From Ardenticatenales bacterium (lineage in GTDB: Bacteria > Chloroflexota > Anaerolineae > Ardenticatenales > Ardenticatenaceae): DNA of 6,079 bases. Every line of letters begins with the position of its first letter. Within the stretch, counting starts at the first letter, position 1. The stretch lies in NCBI GenBank assembly GCA_013812995.1, contig JACCSL010000536.1, positions 1 through 6,079 of the forward strand, read 5' to 3'. The notes under the pieces are model-generated. The model had not been told where the DNA came from and did not search any database. It was given only the letters and a program-made list of their open reading frames with translations. Shown one piece after another: positions 4,552 to 6,079 of this stretch. The translations under genes and the position numbers were made by a program.

Positions 4552-5298
4552 CTACCCCTCGCAGAGCCCCTTGGGCAACTCGCTCGACGCGGAGGGATCG
4601 AGAAGCCAGAGGAGGTCGCCCTGGGTGGGCGTTACCTGCTGGATGGGATACGATTTGCCCGAGCCGGTCAATATCTCGGCCAGCCGCACGGACTTCTCGC
4701 TGCCCTTCACCAGGATGAGCACGCTGTGTGCGGCGCTGAATACCGGGAAAGTCACGGTCAGGCGCATGGTCTCCAGCGTGGGGACCGGGTTTGCCACGGC
4801 CAGATGGCGCTGCTCGTCCAGTGCCTCACTCTCCGGAAAGAGCGAGGCAGTGTGTCCATCCACGCCCATGCCCAGCAGCACCACGTCGAAGCGCGGCACC
4901 CCGCCGGGCGGCAGCGAGAAGAAGAGACGCATGTTCTGCTCGTACATGGCCGCGTTGTCCCGTGGCGCGCCCTCCGTGGGGAAGCGATGGACGTGCGGGT
5001 CATCGGAGGCAATCCCCAGCGGCTCCAGCAAGGTCTCCAGCACCAGACGGAAATTACTCTCCGGGTGATCGGGTGGCACGCAGCGCTCATCGCCCCAGAA
5101 AAATTGCACATTCTTCCAATCGACCTGTCCCACCTTCGCGAGCGCCTGGTAGATGGGCGTCGGGGTGCTACCGCCCGACAGCAGCAGCGTGGCCTGCCGC
5201 CGCGCCGCCTGCGCCGCGCGCAACCGTACCACGATCTGCTCCACCGAGCCCTCGACCCACGCCTCTGTCGTCTCGAAGCAAAATATTTTCTGGCTCAT
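4552..5298 (-). CDS. pgl: 6-phosphogluconolactonase
   Basis: This 248-residue cytoplasmic enzyme hydrolyses 6-phosphoglucono-1,5-lactone to 6-phosphogluconate, the second step of the oxidative pentose phosphate pathway. It is the DevB/SOL type and of normal length. Visible motifs are LLLSGGSTPTPIYQAL (SGGSTP at 41-46, phosphate binding), FFWGDERCVPPDHPESN (WGDER at 68-72) and LLGMGVDGHTASLFPES (143-157, containing H149 near the active site). The start ATG at 5298 has GGAG eight bases upstream (plus-strand 5307-5310). It overlaps the stop of opcA by four bases (ATGA), so the two are probably translationally coupled. The gene ends at TAG 4554-4552, next to an 8-bp tandem repeat and a large palindrome. 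Nothing in the gene looks damaged. Confidence 0.97.
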   Translation of the reverse strand: MSQKIFCFETTEAWVEGSVEQIVVRLRAAQAARRQATLLLSGGSTPTPIYQALAKVGQVDWKNVQFFWGDERCVPPDHPESNFRLVLETLLEPLGIASDDPHVHRFPTEGAPRDNAAMYEQNMRLFFSLPPGGVPRFDVVLLGMGVDGHTASLFPESEALDEQRHLAVANPVPTLETMRLTVTFPVFSAAHSVLILVKGSEKSVRLAEILTGSGKSYPIQQVTPTQGDLLWLLDPSASSELPKGLCEG

Positions 5299-6079
5299 GC
5301 TAATTTCTCCAGTATGCCCCGCACCATCAGCAGGGTCTCCTCGTAAACACGATCTCGCGCCATCAGGTCCAGCTCTCGGGAAAGCAGAGCAGCCTCCGAC
5401 TCGTCGGTGAGGTGCCCCATGCGCTCCAGCGGTGCCTCGCCCGGTAGGTCAACGATGCCCTCCGCGCAATCCTCTGCTACACGCTGCACGACAAAGCGCG
5501 CCCCGCCCCCTTCCAAGGTCACGCGGATGAGTCCCAGGGGCTCGGTGTGGGTCGAGAGGGAGAGTTGTACCCCCTCTCCATCGGCCCGGCGAAAGCGACT
5601 ACTCTCGGGCTCGGCGTGCTCCACCTGCCAGCCCAGCCGACTCGCCAGCCAGCCCGCCAGCAGCCAGCCCGCGCTCCGCCCCTCCCCCGTCTCGATGTGG
5701 ACCTTGTCCAGCGTTGCGAGGTGGTCGCGGTTCGCCGGGGAATCGAAAAGCTGGGCAATCATCTCGCGCCAGGAGGTCAGCCGGCTCCAGTTCAGGTCGC
5801 TGGTATGCGGGTTCACCCACTCCCCGGAGAGCGTCTGGAGTGAGAAGCCGCCGGGCAGAGTAGAGGAATCCAGGAAAACACGATCCGCCAGCCGGGCGAG
5901 CTCCTCGTACAACTCGCTATCGAACTCTGGGGGCAGCGCCCACCAGAGCACCACGGGCAGATTCGCGGTAAGCAGCGTTCGCACCGCGCCCGGCAGTCGC
6001 TCCCGCGCCCGCCCCGCCGCGTGGAGCCGAATCTGCTCCGCGCAGAGCGAGCGCGTGTGCATCCCGCAGAGGAGCGTAG
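5295..6079 (-). CDS. opcA: Glucose-6-phosphate dehydrogenase assembly protein OpcA (3' part; 5' end outside window)
   Basis: OpcA helps assemble or redox-activate glucose-6-phosphate dehydrogenase (Zwf), the first enzyme of the oxidative pentose phosphate pathway. About 260 residues are visible. The hallmark is LPVVLWWALPPEFD, followed by LADRVFLDSSTLPGG, DLNWSRLTSWREMIAQLFD and a C-terminal domain with GEGRSAGWLLAGWLASRLGW. The frame is still open at the right edge (codons TLLCG precede the ATG at 6062). Family members are longer than 255 residues, and in OpcA this internal region normally follows an N-terminal domain. The ATG at 6062 is therefore an internal methionine and the gene continues off the window. 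The stop TGA (5297-5295) overlaps the pgl start. In actinobacteria the order zwf-opcA-pgl is common, so zwf is expected just upstream. Confidence 0.93.
   Translation of the reverse strand, partial: TLLCGMHTRSLCAEQIRLHAAGRARERLPGAVRTLLTANLPVVLWWALPPEFDSELYEELARLADRVFLDSSTLPGGFSLQTLSGEWVNPHTSDLNWSRLTSWREMIAQLFDSPANRDHLATLDKVHIETGEGRSAGWLLAGWLASRLGWQVEHAEPESSRFRRADGEGVQLSLSTHTEPLGLIRVTLEGGGARFVVQRVAEDCAEGIVDLPGEAPLERMGHLTDESEAALLSRELDLMARDRVYEETLLMVRGILEKLA

Noticed and set aside
4370..5346. Long plus-strand reading frames opposite pgl
   Set aside because: They are antisense to pgl, whose motifs are unmistakable, and consist of arginine-, proline- and serine-rich sequence typical of GC-rich shadow frames.

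Overview
The window looks like a piece of a moderately GC-rich bacterial chromosome, most plausibly Chloroflexota (Ktedonobacteria or a relative). This rests on three things: an ISKra4-type transposase, an opcA-pgl pair outside an obvious actinobacterial setting, and palindromic intergenic repeats of a kind I associate with that phylum. The assignment is an inference, because no rRNA or marker gene is present.

Layout. Positions 3-242 (+) hold the 3' end of an unrecognised reading frame. Positions 290-1867 (+) encode an intact 525-residue FAD-dependent oxidoreductase with a C-terminal Rieske [2Fe-2S] domain. A 188-base non-coding stretch (1868-2055) can fold into a compact three-way junction. 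A 1601-bp ISKra4-like insertion sequence (2056-3656) has 24-bp imperfect terminal inverted repeats and a transposase broken by one extra T in a T5 run. Beyond it, on the minus strand, lies a small lipoprotein gene (4395 down to 3657) hit twice. A 284-bp MITE-like element (3954-4237) with 39-bp terminal inverted repeats and a 9-bp target duplication (8/9 match) splits it in the middle, and the IS truncates its 3' end. Removing the MITE plus one target copy restores the lipoprotein reading frame exactly. Next come a REP-like palindrome (4437-4501) and an 8-bp tandem repeat (4505-4548). The last two genes, pgl (5298-4552) and the 3' part of opcA (6079-5295), are on the minus strand and overlap by 4 bp.

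Function. opcA and pgl belong to the oxidative pentose phosphate pathway. OpcA supports glucose-6-phosphate dehydrogenase and Pgl hydrolyses its lactone product, so zwf probably lies just upstream of opcA, outside the window. The Rieske oxidoreductase is a separate redox gene on the opposite strand. The zone between the two housekeeping blocks (about 1.87-4.55 kb) is an accessory island where mobile elements have accumulated and a lipoprotein gene has been destroyed.

The most notable observations are the MITE with its reconstructible target gene, a 14-bp inverted repeat linking the IS left end to the transposase start codon (a possible block on read-through translation), the T5 frameshift, and the missing target duplication and missing gene tail at the IS. 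I found no evidence for a wholly new defence or enzymatic system.
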